DNA of 64,000 nucleotides from Primulina eburnea (Eukaryota; Streptophyta; Magnoliopsida; Lamiales; Gesneriaceae). The translations under genes were made by a program, and so were the position numbers. Below the pieces are notes generated by a model. The model ran no database searches. It was given only the letters and a program-made list of their open reading frames with translations, and was not told the origin of the DNA. Positions 45,120 through 55,257 of this stretch are shown here, in pieces; position 1 is the first letter of the stretch, and each line of letters starts with the position of its first letter. The stretch is taken from positions 43,499,642 to 43,563,641 of the forward strand of contig NC_133101.1 in assembly GCF_022965805.1 (NCBI RefSeq). Reading direction: 5' to 3'.

Positions 45120-46289
45120 TCATTGGAATAATTCGGGGTGTTTCTGTCGCATACTTGCTTCTGTCTCCCATGTCGCTTCTTCGATGCCATGACGACTCCA
45201 CTGAACTTTCACAAGTGGAATATTCTTCGTTCTGAGTTGCTTGTTTTTCCGATCAAGAATCTGTATCGGTTGTTCCACATAGCTCAACGTCTGATCAAGT
45301 TCAGCTTCGTCAGGTTGAATGACATGAGAAACATCTGGCATATATTTTCGTAACATTGATACATGAAACACGTCATGTATTCCGGATAGAGAAGGAGGAA
45401 GGGCAAGTCGATAAGCTCGATCGCCAATCTTTTCAAGGATCTCGTAAGGACCAATGTATCGAGGAGATAGTTTCCCCCGTTTACCAAATCGAACAACGCC
45501 TCTGAATGGAGAAATCTTTAAGAATACTCTATCTCCTGCCTCAAATACTAACGGTCTACGTCTGATATTGGCGTATTTGGCTTGCCTATCCTGTGCTGTC
45601 TTCATCCTCTTCTGAATGAGTTTCACCTTCTCTGTCATGTCACGAATCATATCTGGCCCCAGTTCTGGTACTTCTGAGATATCATCCCAGTATAGCGGAG
45701 ATCTGCACTTCTTGCCATATAACGCTTCAAACGGTGCCATCTCAATGCTCGTCTGATAGCCGTTATTATAGGAGAATTCACAAAGAGGTAGGGAATCTTG
45801 CCAACTCGTACCAAAGTCTAGTACTACGGCTCTCAACATATCCTCTAATGTCTGGATAGTCCGCTCTGACTGTCCGTCTGTCTGAGGATGATAAGCAGTA
45901 CTCAGGTGTAAAGTCGTACCTAAGGCCTGCTGTAAACTGTGCCAAAAGTGTGAAGTGAATCGTGGATCACGATCTGATACGATAGACTTCGGAACACCAT
46001 GTAATTTGACTACCTCTCGAACATATATCTCCGCCATTTGATCATGTCTGTAAGTCATTCTATACGGAATAAAACAAGCTGATTTGGTCAGTCGGTCGAT
46101 AACGACCCAAATCGCATCGCAGCCTTGAGAAGATCGGGGTAACTTCGTCACAAAATCCATGGAGATGTGGTCCCATTTCCATTCAGGAATAGACAAACTC
46201 TGAAGTAACCCTCCGGGCTTCTTCCTCTCGGCCTTCACTTGTTGGCAATTCAAGCATTTAGATACAAATTCCGCAATGTCTGATTTCAT
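45120..46289 (-). pseudogene. Integrase and chromodomain-like end of gypsy G (open part of pol)
   Basis: A continuous frame of 389 codons that is the C-terminal part of pol: rest of the H2C2 finger (CLNCQQVKAERKKPGG), DDE core (WVVIDRLTKS, VSDRDPRF, SERTIQ), GPY region (FRGVVRFGKRGKLSPRYIGPY) and a chromodomain-like tail (IPLVKVQWSRHGIEEATWE) ending HPELFQ. The ATG at 46289 is an internal Met, because TAG at 46305 (LKT-stop-FWWK, where relatives have Gln) cuts it off from RNase H. The chromodomain type is known to steer integration into heterochromatin, which fits the nest. Confidence 0.93.
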
Positions 46290-46304
46290 CTGCTTCCACC
46301 AGAA

Positions 46305-48097
46305 CTATGTCTTCAGATCATTGTACATCTTTCGGCCACCAGGATGAATACTAAACCGACTACAATGTGCTTCAGACATAATCTGATGTCTCAACTCTGA
46401 AACATCCGGCACAACCAGACGGTTATTTACGTACAACACATTCTCACGCACCCGATATTCTGATACGTGTCCTGTTCTGACCATCTGAATCGATCTCCGC
46501 ACATTCTGATCTGTTCTTTGTGCTTCTTTTATTCTTCTGATCAAGTTTGGCTCGACTTGAATAGTAGCAAGTCGTAGTGGCTTCCTATCTGTATCAAATT
46601 CTAATCCAGCAAAACAGCAATTTTCAACGAGTTTCGTAACACCTATCGTCGATAAGGATAAGGCACATACCTTTCGACTCAAGGCGTCTGCCGCTGCATT
46701 TGACTTTCCCGGGTAATATTTGATCTCGCAATCAAAATCTTTTAACAGATCAAGCCATCTACGTTGTCGCATATTCAACTCCGACTGAGAAAACAAGTAC
46801 TTTAAGCTTTTGTGGTCTGAATAGATCTCGAATTTCTCGCCATAAAGATAATGGCGCCAGATCTTCAGCGCAAATACAATAGCCGCCAATTCAAGATCAT
46901 GAATGGGGTATCGCGTCTCGTGAGTCTTCAATTGTCTCGAGGCATATGCAACCACATGCCCTCGCTGCATAAGAATACATCCCAAACCTCTGTGAGAAGC
47001 ATCACAATATACAACAAAATTACCCGTACCTGAAGAATCATCAGGACAGGTGCGCTGGTCAGCCTCTTCTTCAATTCCAAAAAGCTAGACTCACACTCCT
47101 CAGACCATAAGAACGGTGCATTCTTCTGTGTCAATTGCGTAATTGGCTTCGCAATACGGGAGAAATCTTGGATGAATCGTCTATAGTATCCCGCGAGACC
47201 CATGAAACTGCGTATTTCAGGTACAGAAGTCGGTCTCGGCCAACTAATCACAGCTTCCACTTTACTCGGATCTACGGAGATACCATCTCCCGATATGATA
47301 TGTCCCAAAAAGACAACTCGGTTCAACCAAAATTCGCACTTTGACAATTTGGCATACAATTTCTCATTTCTCAGTGTTTGCAACACAATTCTGAGATGTT
47401 CTGCATGCTCAATCCTGTTCTTAGAATACACTAAAATATCATCGATAAAGACAATAACAAAATCATCCAAATACCTCTGAAAGATTTGATTCATCAAGCC
47501 CATGAATACCGCCGGAGCATTTGTCAAACCAAAAGGCATAACAATGAATTCGTAATGCCCATACCTGGTTCGAAATGCTGTCTTCGGTATGTCTACATCT
47601 CGAACTCGAAGCTGATGATATCCGGATCGTAAATCAATCTTGGAATATACAGACGATCCTTGTAGTTGATCAAATATATCATCAATTCTAGGCAATGGAT
47701 ATTTATTCTTTATCGTGGCCTTATTCAGTTGCCTGTAATCGATACACAGCCGCATCGATCCATCTTTCTTTCGCACAAATAGCACTGGAGCACCCCAAGG
47801 AGATACACTAGGCCTGATATATCCCTTGGCTAGAAGATCTTCCAACTGTGCCTTCAGTTCTTTGAGTTCGATGGGTGCCATCCTATATGGAGCTCTCGAA
47901 ATAGGGACGGTACCTGGTGTAAGATCAATACTGAAATCTACCTCACGAACCGGAGGTAATCCTGGGATTTCATCTGGAAAAATATCAGCAAATTCCCGCA
48001 CTACTGGTATTTCTGCCAACGCCGGGCTCGACTTCTGCATATCTGCAATGACATCATCTGGGGCATCCTGTGCTTGCTCTTCAGTCAAGGCAAACAC
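46305..48097 (-). pseudogene. RT and RNase H of gypsy G with frameshift; protease deleted upstream
   Basis: The frame enters from gag with [17 protein letters not shown] and at about 48038 jumps to [11 protein letters not shown], the connector before RT, so about 450 bases with the whole protease are gone without loss of frame. RT follows intact ([42 protein letters not shown]). Near 47040 one base is missing (the IPSGTG stretch of relatives reads ILQVR), and RNase H continues in another frame from 46985 ([31 protein letters not shown]) to TAG 46305. Confidence 0.93.
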
Positions 48098-48145
48098 CTG
48101 AGCCTGTTGTCTCTGAGGCTGACTCCCTGGCTGGCCACCTCTGGC

Positions 48146-49207
48146 TCAAGGCTGGGTCTGTGCTGGTGGCGGCTGAAATGAGTGAACAGATGAAGCTTGC
48201 CTTTCAGGCTGAGTCACGGAGGCAGACGATCCTGCAGCCTGAAATCTCGATGCACCACTCCTCTGAGGACAGACCTTGGCATAATGCCCCTGTTGTTTGC
48301 ATACGTTACACCTGCCCACTACACCTTGACATTGTTCTGTGGCATGCTTACCTCCACAAGTACTGCAATATCCACTTGCCACCTCTAGACTCTGGCCAAA
48401 ACCTCTCTGTCTTGACCCGCTGGAGCTCGAAGAACTGCTCCCTGCCCTCTTAAACTGTTTGCCCTTCACTTTCAACTGATCTTTGCGTCCGCTACTGCTA
48501 CCACCACTTTCGAATCGAGAAGGAGGAACTTGGGATGGAGGTAGTGGCGGTCTCGGACTCGGAGCCACATACGGAACACTTCGTTGTCTCAGCAACCCTG
48601 CTTCTGCTCCTTTGGCACGATTCAATGCATCCGAGAAATTATCGGGTCTCCCAGTATTGACCAACGTAAAGATATCTGGATTTAGGCCATTTATAAACTG
48701 ATCCGCCATGGCCTCATCATTACCGGAAACGTGAGGTGCAAAACGAAGCAAAGAAGAAAATTTAGCAACGTACTCTTCGATATTCAGTTGCCCTTGCCTC
48801 AGGTTTGCAAATTCAGCGCCTTTATCTTTCCGGTAGGATACAGGGAAGAATCGCTGATAGAACTCAGTCTTGAACACTTTCCATGTAATCTCAGTGCCAC
48901 GCTGTTCTAGTGCTCTTCTCATATTCACCCACCAATACTTAGCCACGTCTTGCAGTTGATGGCCAATGAGCTTCACTCTCTTCTCATCACTGTACCCTAG
49001 AGACTCGAACAACATCTCGATATCCTCCAACCAGCTTTCGCATTCAATTGCATTTTCTGTACCCTTTAAGGTCGGTGGTCGGAATGACTGGAATCGCTTT
49101 AATAGAGTCTCCATGGGCGTAGCAGTGACATCCATCGTATCTCCGGATGTGCTACCCTGCTCTGGCGCTGGTGGTCGTACTGGCACAACTGCTCTTCTAG
49201 GAGGCAT
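48146..49207 (-). pseudogene. Gag of gypsy G
   Basis: 353 codons from MPPRRAVVPVRPP (49207). Gag domain (PMETLLKRFQSFRPP; YWWVNMRRALEQRG; GQLNIEEYVAKFSSLLRF), Ser-rich basic linker, CSTCGGKHATEQC and CCHC CNVCKQQGHYAKVC. It ends at TGA 48146 where the frame otherwise continues directly into pol; the codon is probably a CGA changed to TGA. A protein of this length is a complete gag with nucleocapsid, so it may still be functional as gag alone. Confidence 0.93.
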
Positions 49208-49442
49208 GTATCTAATAATCCAACTGATTAGAATACAAGATATACAACTATCTCAGCCCTCCTCTAGTCAGTTACCTCTGATCTAGAATCGGTTCTGATT
49301 CAGTTTATTACATGCTGTAATCACATCAGATACAATACAACACATAATAGGGAAAGCAATAATCATGCTAGCACACAAAAGCAAGGAAGATGACTCGATC
49401 TACCCCGCTCATTCTACTCTATTTCAGTCTACAAAACCTAAG

Positions 49443-49454
49443 GCTCTGATACCA
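49443..49454 (-). other. Primer-binding site of gypsy G
   Basis: GCTCTGATACCA on the plus strand, five bases inside the 5' LTR end at 49460. Leader 49208-49442 has no gene. Confidence 0.93.
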
Positions 49455-49459
49455 CCTGT

Positions 49460-51278
49460 TGTGGGGACCCGGGCTCTAACTTTTCTTTGGGATTCAATGG
49501 GTCATTAATATAAAAGTGGGTCAAATTTTTCGCTTTTTAATATTAAATCTAAGGTATATAAACAACATACATGCCTTATTTAAAATACAAACAGAAGGTA
49601 CAATATGTCTTGTTCCAACTACTCTGAACAACTAGTAATAAAATACAGTACAACTACTAGCCATCTGCTATGCCCGAGATCACCACGCTATGTCCATCTC
49701 TCATCCTCTGCGTGACCCAGATCCTGCCCCACCTGTTGTTATGCACACATACAGACATAACAACAGCCAGAAAACCGGTGAGAACAAATCCCAGTATAAA
49801 CATGTATACATGCATATAATCAATTAAACATGAAACATGTTATCATGCATGACATCATATGCACATGCAATGCAAGGCGAATCAAACCATGTCTGGACTC
49901 GACTCGACTAGAACTCTAGGGATCCCGGGGTGAATAAGACGTCACTACCTACCCTCCAATCGGGGTAATGTACGTCTCATTCCTAGACTCCGGTCTGAGC
50001 TGTATCAACGGCGGCAATAAGAGTAATGCCTACTCCTATGCTGAGATACACCGAAACGTCTAGATATTTGACAATGCCTGTCAAAGACTCTCCTATCTCA
50101 AATGCAATGAATATCAATATGTAAACAACGTATAATCATATTCATGGCTGAATATCATACTGATCATACATGCTTGAATACAATTCTGAAATCAAAGCAT
50201 AACATGTTAAAAGATTGAATATAATGCTATACACAATTCATAAACATGTTACAAAATATTTAATAATACTCGTATGTGATTTTGGTTGGGAAACTCAAAT
50301 AATATCTTATTTGAGTTACATCTCCCCAAACAAAACATGACTTATACCTTTCGTTGCACAATTGCTGTCGCTTGTCACCAATACAAATCTGAAATGGAAA
50401 TGTTGATACACAATTTATCAATTTCTAATCTCAATCAATACATACCCACTTAAAGACTTGATTTCGGTATCATTTCAACTGTACAATCTCCATATTAAAC
50501 AATCTATATCAATTCCCCCAATTCATAGCTGAAAACGGTATAAATCTGGTACCAACACCCAGTTAATTTAACTCTAAATTTCATAACAATTCTATACGGT
50601 GTCAGTTCTTAAATCCGTTTGTAATTATACGATGTCTAATATGTCAGAAACAACATATATGAATCATATCTGATTCCTGCAACATCCTAATTTCAAGACA
50701 TGCCAAAACATAGTAAAACTTACATCCACGCGTAGCCTACAACGATAGGAACACGGTACCGAAGTCTGATTTCACATCAGATGTACGGATTGAAAGATAC
50801 GAGCGCAAGAATTTCCAAAAGCTCTCGGAGCTTTCTCCTTTCTGATTTCTTATCAATTTTGAAGAAAAATTCGTTTATATATATCCTTGTTGCATGCTGA
50901 TGAGACGTGTCACATTCTTGCCCATTCTGGTTTGGCGCTCGGGCGGTCGAAACTTACCGCCCGGGCGCGAGCTCGGCGCTCGGGCGGTAAAAATCTACCG
51001 CCCGGGCGCGGAAGGTTCTGCCGCGGTGTGAGATTCTGGCGCTCGGGCGGTCATAAATTACCGCCCGGGCGCCACACCTTCTGCCCGAACGTACTCCCCT
51101 TGAGCATTGGCGCTCGAGCGGTCACTTTCTACCGCTCGGGCGCCACTAGTTCTGCCCGAAATTGGTGAAATTTAGATTCTTTGTCCAATCTGGTCTCGTA
51201 ATGGCCCGTTTACAATTATATCTATTTAATTCACTAATCTCCTAGCAAATTACGATAATCAAATCCTCGGGCATTACA
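49460..51278 (-). repeat. 5' LTR of gypsy G
   Basis: 1819 bases, nearly identical to 43217-45034. Differences found by eye: single substitutions near 49709, 49768, 49989, 50654, 50724 and 51169, and one extra T near 50372. Followed by target-site copy AACAA. Confidence 0.96.
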
Positions 51279-51283
51279 AACAA

Positions 51284-52654
51284 TGTACATGAAATAAAAT
51301 CTAAGACATGCGAAAGAATACAAATCTGTATTCAACATCTAGTTCTTGACTCGATTCTTTTCTAATCTAGGGATCCCGATGTGAATAAGACGGTCTGTCA
51401 CCTACCCAACCACTCGGGGTGACGGTAAGTCTTATTCCTAGACTTCGGTCAACTCTATATCGAGGGGCTACACATAGAGAAAATCTACTACTATGCGTCG
51501 ATACACCGAAACGTCTAGTTTTGGCCGATCTGCCAATATCTCCTATCTCGGGACTTGAATATAAATCAATAAACAAGACATTACATAATCAAATGTAATA
51601 ACAATCTAGTATGTGATTTAGGGAAACTTGTATCAAGTCTGAATCGAGTTGTGCAATCCCGTGACCAAATGAATTATACCTTTCTTGTTGCACTGTCTGT
51701 GTCGTAGTCGAAGTCTTGAGTTCACAATAGCCAATACAAATCTGAAATGGTATAGTCGATGTGCACTCTATCAATGTACATTTCAAGCAACTCAAGGTAC
51801 AAAGCTGAACTCAGTTTCAATACAATTTGGCGGCATAACGGCGTAATTCTTCGACACCGATAATCCCAATACAACATTATCAATGTAGAACATACTATCA
51901 ATTCAAAATCTCATCCCACATCAATATAGATATTCTGAAATCTGCAAGTATCCTAACTCATATAGGCTGGAAATTTCGAACAATAGCATACAGTCTCCAA
52001 ATTTCGATCCGGTAACGAATATATCATGCTCAATATATCAAGAACACATATTCTAACTCAAATCTGAATTTCCCCAACATAATTATTTCGAAAAATGCTG
52101 AAAATTAATAATACTTACATCCTTAGCTAGCTCTTGTTGCAAGGATCACAAATCCGGACTCGGAATTAAAATCGGATGGCTAGTTGTTGCATAATCTTTG
52201 TTGCTAGTCTAAAATCTTGAAGGGGTTTCCATGGAGCATCTCTCGGTTCTCCCTTGCTGAATGAAGACAATGAGGTGTCATTTCAAAGTATATATATACC
52301 ATGCCAAGTGTCAATACAAGAAACAAAGGTGGCATTTTCGCATGCAACACCGCGGGTGCGCTGCTTAAGCACTGCGGGTGCGCTCATGTCTCGGTCTCAT
52401 TTTATTTCTGAAAAATCTTTGACCGCGGGTGCGGTCATGTTCTTACCGCGGGTGCGGTCTTGCTTCGAATAAAATTTGCCAACTTCTGTCTATGCACCGC
52501 GGGTGCGGTCCACCCCTGAATGCGGGTGCGGTCTGGCTTCGGCCTTACATTGCAAAATTCTATCTTTTCCACCTAACACTTCTTATAATATGACATGCAT
52601 TCTCATATCTGTGAATCTCACATCAATGACAACTGATAATTCTCGAGCCTTACA
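51284..52654 (-). repeat. 5' LTR of gypsy B, second segment
   Basis: Continues the B LTR beyond gypsy G, aligned with 36619-37969 at about 98%. It has an 18-base stretch near 51883-51900 absent from the 3' copy. Palindrome cluster 52347-52535 and TATATATATA near 52289. Ends CCTTACA before target-site copy GTCCG. Confidence 0.94.
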
Positions 52655-52659
52655 GTCCG

Positions 52660-52868
52660 AGCCTTTGCTTGTCATACACTCGCACTCAGGCGGTCAAAAA
52701 CTACCGCTCGGAAGGTCATTTTCTACCGCTCGGGCGCCACACTTTCTGTCCAAAGTTTACACAAGTCATATGTTTTACCCAATCTAGTCTCGGAGTGATC
52801 CGTCTATAATCATATCAATTCATAATCAATAATCTCAGATTAACAGAATACAAATCTCGGGCATTACA
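52660..52868 (-). repeat. 5' LTR of gypsy A, second segment
   Basis: Continues the A LTR beyond gypsy B (GAGCCTTTGCTTGTCA as in 9588-9603). One or more palindrome units found in the 3' LTR are missing here, so about 80 bases have been lost near 52710. Ends GGGCATTACA at 52868. Confidence 0.9.
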
Positions 52869-52982
52869 TTTCTCCCTCCCTAAGATACGATTTCGTCCCC
52901 GAAATCACAGGCAAAGCAAATCAAATCAATAAGAAGGTATAACAGAAGAGCTAAATAGAAAACTCAAATCAGTAAAATAACT
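52869..52982 (-). mobile_element. 3' internal end of a second gypsy A copy
   Basis: This 114-base piece matches 9922-10035: PPT (TTTCTCCCTCCCTAAG), GATACGATTTCGTCCCCGAA and the following AT-rich stretch, stopping at ATAACTG. It belongs inside an element, yet it lies outside the 5' LTR of A. It shows that the LTR at 34645-52868 was shared by two tandem copies. The rest of the second copy was deleted together with the start of the C 3' LTR. Confidence 0.85.
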
Positions 52983-54724
52983 GGTCAAACTAGAAACGTA
53001 GTAGTTTTTGATACCTTTGATTTAACAGTAAATTCGTAATTTTTGGACAAGAAACGAGTAAGTTATGATCGTTTTCGTGGGACTGCTCAAACTTCAATTT
53101 TCTTAAAATGTGTTGTTGACGTATTCTTGAAGTTTATTTGTTGCAGCCTTCGTTGGGAACCGTTGGGTGATCGCTGCTGCATTTAAGTATATTAAGTATG
53201 ATGTTTGGATGAGTTATGGTGCTTCATTTCGTGTCGATAAGCCATTGGTTGCATTAGAAGTCGTAGGAACCGTGTTGCTGTCAAATGTCGTGTTCATGGA
53301 TTGTGTTGTGTTGTTTATCGTGCGGCATGGCTTTGGGCCTTTGTGTGAGTTTGGAACATTGCCATAGCATCCTAGGTTGAGACTTGTTGCATCGGTTTGA
53401 GTCATTAAGGCGTGGTTGAGATTTTGCATCAAAAAATGAATTTTTGGGGTCGAGTGGGCGCTGAACTAGCGCCGCAGCGCTCTTCGAGGAACACCGCAAT
53501 GGCCAGCGTTTGCACGTCAAAGTGCCGCGGTGCTACTTGGAGGCGCCGCAGCGCTAGGGTTGCAGCCACCCTAGCGCCTAGGCAGCGCTGCACCACGGTG
53601 AGGCCCAGCGCCTAGGCGCACGTACATGACTTTCTAAACAATATTTTAGGCTCATTTCTTCTATGTTTTGGGAAATTTTCACACATCATTTTATGATTTG
53701 TTTCGGTCGCTGATGTCATGGTTTAGTACAATGATTAAACTAGGTAAAGCCCCGAGCGATTTAGAACTTCATAATAAAATTGTCATTTCGGTGGTGAGCA
53801 AGATTATTACGTCTAAGTTATGGAAGTTAAGTGCTTGGAATCATGTTAGTATGAGCAGCAGTGGCCCAAGCAAGATCAACGAATCCCTCAACGCTATGTA
53901 ACTATGTTCGACGTGCAAAAGAAAATATTTATGTTTTTGAGGTATGCTAAACGTCTTGTGACCAATTATGAACGGGTTTGGAAGTCGGTGAACGTGGCCG
54001 AGGACCTCTCCACCCCGGTAAAGCATGACCGAGTTTAGATCAGGATTGAAAAGCGGTAAAGCATGACCAGGGACCAATCCACGCGATTAAGCATGACCGG
54101 GGATCTTATGTATGTGGTAGTGGATTTTCCCTGGCAGCCCAGTACTGTGGTTTAGTCTGATCAGGCGCATTTATATGGGTCACTTGCTTTGAAACATATC
54201 TCTACGCAAAATGATGAAGTTATGCGTGTTCAAGTATGTATGATGCAAGTATGTTTATGAAAGTTTTACGTTGATGGCACGTCTATGTTTATGTTATTAC
54301 GTTCAAATTCAAGTATGTATTCTTTACTTTAAAATGCATGTGGTTTTATTATGTATTATTTGTTATCTCAGCTTTCTACATGTTGAGTCTTTATACTCAC
54401 TAGACTTTATCGAAGCAGGTGAGGACGAGTATGAGGAGACGATGGTGGGGACCAATGAGCCGGCTTGGGCTGCGCAGGAGGCTAAAACCGAGGACCGCCC
54501 ATGTTTTATGATTTTATGCATGTTGATGCAAATACTCTAATTAACACGTGATTTCTTTACGTTGTTTAATCTGGTTATTTTGCAAACTATATTCATAAGC
54601 TTTTGTCACAAATATGTTGGACGCACCGTTTTTCTTTATAGCATTTTCAAGGTTTAATATTTATATAAGAAAAATTTTATTTTTCCGCAAATTTTAAAAT
54701 TGTAAAAAAGTACGGTACGTTATA
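52983..54724 (+). repeat. 3' LTR of gypsy C, truncated at its start
   Basis: From about 52990 (CTAGAAAC) it follows the 5' LTR from about 3530 to the end (ACGTTATA against ATGTTACA). About 140 bases at 53050-53190 have no counterpart in the 5' copy. The GC-rich cluster is at 53455-53625. Short open frames (for example 53167-53367) are LTR sequence. Confidence 0.9.
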
Positions 54725-54964
54725 GTAGTATTTGATCAGTTCCAACTGATCAGTCAGTTGTCTGCCTAGATCAGTTTGCTAGTAGTAACTGATCAATTCT
54801 AACTGATCAGTTAGTTGTCTTCGAGATACTGCGCACTTATCTTTAGTTACGGACAACAGATAGTTTGCATATTTTAGATCAATTTATATCAGTCTTCTGT
54901 ATCAGTTAGTTCAATCTATTAAACGCTCAGTTTTTCAAACTTCCGAAATTCAGTTTCCAACAAT
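54725..54964 (-). repeat. LTR of copia D, outer part (U3 start)
   Basis: In element orientation it starts TGTTGGAAACTGAA at 54964, like the H LTR. It contains repeated AACTGATCAGTT-type words (inverted repeats near 54735-54815). It joins across gypsy C to 2660. Confidence 0.85.
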
Positions 54965-55257
54965 TTCTCTCCTTTTCGGTGTTTGACAAAACTTAGAAAA
55001 AATAAGAACTGATCAACTGAACTCATTGTAGAAGAAATAACTCTTTCAATGTACAGATTCGTACAAAGAATAAAAGAATAAAGAATCTTATAACTGACTA
55101 AAATAATCTTCAAAAATGTTGCCAACAAAAATCTTCTATTTCTTCTTGATCAACTTCGTAGATTGCTCAGGATGATTTTTTGGATAACATCCTCACATCG
55201 GAGGAGAGGTTTGATACTTCATTCATCGGGACTTCTTGCAGGAAATCTGTAATATCC
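54965..55257 (-). pseudogene. End of the D2 env-like ORF, 3' untranslated region and PPT
   Basis: On the minus strand the C-terminal end of the env-like ORF (NLSSDVRMLSKKSS) stops at TGA 55167-55169. Then come AT-rich 3' sequence, GTTTTGTCAAACACC as in H (29236 on) and the PPT AAAGGAGAGAAAT just before the LTR at 54964. It is internal element sequence on the outer side of the LTR. Gypsy E interrupts it at 55257/55258. Confidence 0.78.

Larger units (their letters stand above)
43217..51278 (-). mobile_element. Ty3/gypsy element G, youngest insertion, protease-less
   Basis: 3' LTR 43217-45034, interior 45035-49459, 5' LTR 49460-51278, target-site duplication AACAA (43212-43216 and 51279-51283) in the 5' LTR of gypsy B. 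The two LTRs differ at about seven positions in 1.82 kb. Gag, RT, RNase H, integrase and chromodomain-like end are present. The protease is precisely missing, and two nonsense codons and one frameshift interrupt the frame. Confidence 0.96.
36209..52654 (-). mobile_element. Ty3/gypsy element B (Tekay-like chromovirus)
   Basis: 3' LTR 36209-37969, interior 37970-42811, 5' LTR 42812-43216 plus 51284-52654 (split by gypsy G). Perfect target-site duplication GTCCG (36204-36208 and 52655-52659) within the 5' LTR of gypsy A. Gag, protease, RT, RNase H, integrase and chromodomain-like end are all recognisable, with several frameshifts and stops. LTR copies differ by about 2-3% by eye. Confidence 0.95.
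8051..52982 (-). mobile_element. Ty3/gypsy element A (Tekay-like chromovirus)
   Basis: On the minus strand: 5' LTR (52868-52660 and 36208-34645), PBS, gag, protease, RT N-terminus (34383-32494), [gypsy F], rest of RT, RNase H, integrase and chromodomain-like tail (12600-10018), PPT, 3' LTR (9921-8051). Beyond the 5' LTR, 52869-52982 is again the 3' internal end of the same family, so this LTR is shared with a second, almost entirely lost copy. It is inserted in the pol of gypsy C. Because the right end is deleted, no target-site duplication can be read. Confidence 0.9.
2661..54724 (+). mobile_element. Ty3/gypsy element C (chromovirus-like), RT/RNase H deleted
   Basis: The 5' LTR is 2661-5168, internal sequence 5169-8050, and the truncated 3' LTR 52983-54724. 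Gypsy A and everything nested in it occupy 8051-52982. The flanks are the two halves of the D LTR. The flanking pentamers are ACAGT on the left and GTAGT on the right, which could be a target-site duplication with two transitions, but I am not sure. Internally gag is followed by a protease remnant and then directly by integrase, so reverse transcriptase and RNase H have been lost. Confidence 0.85.
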
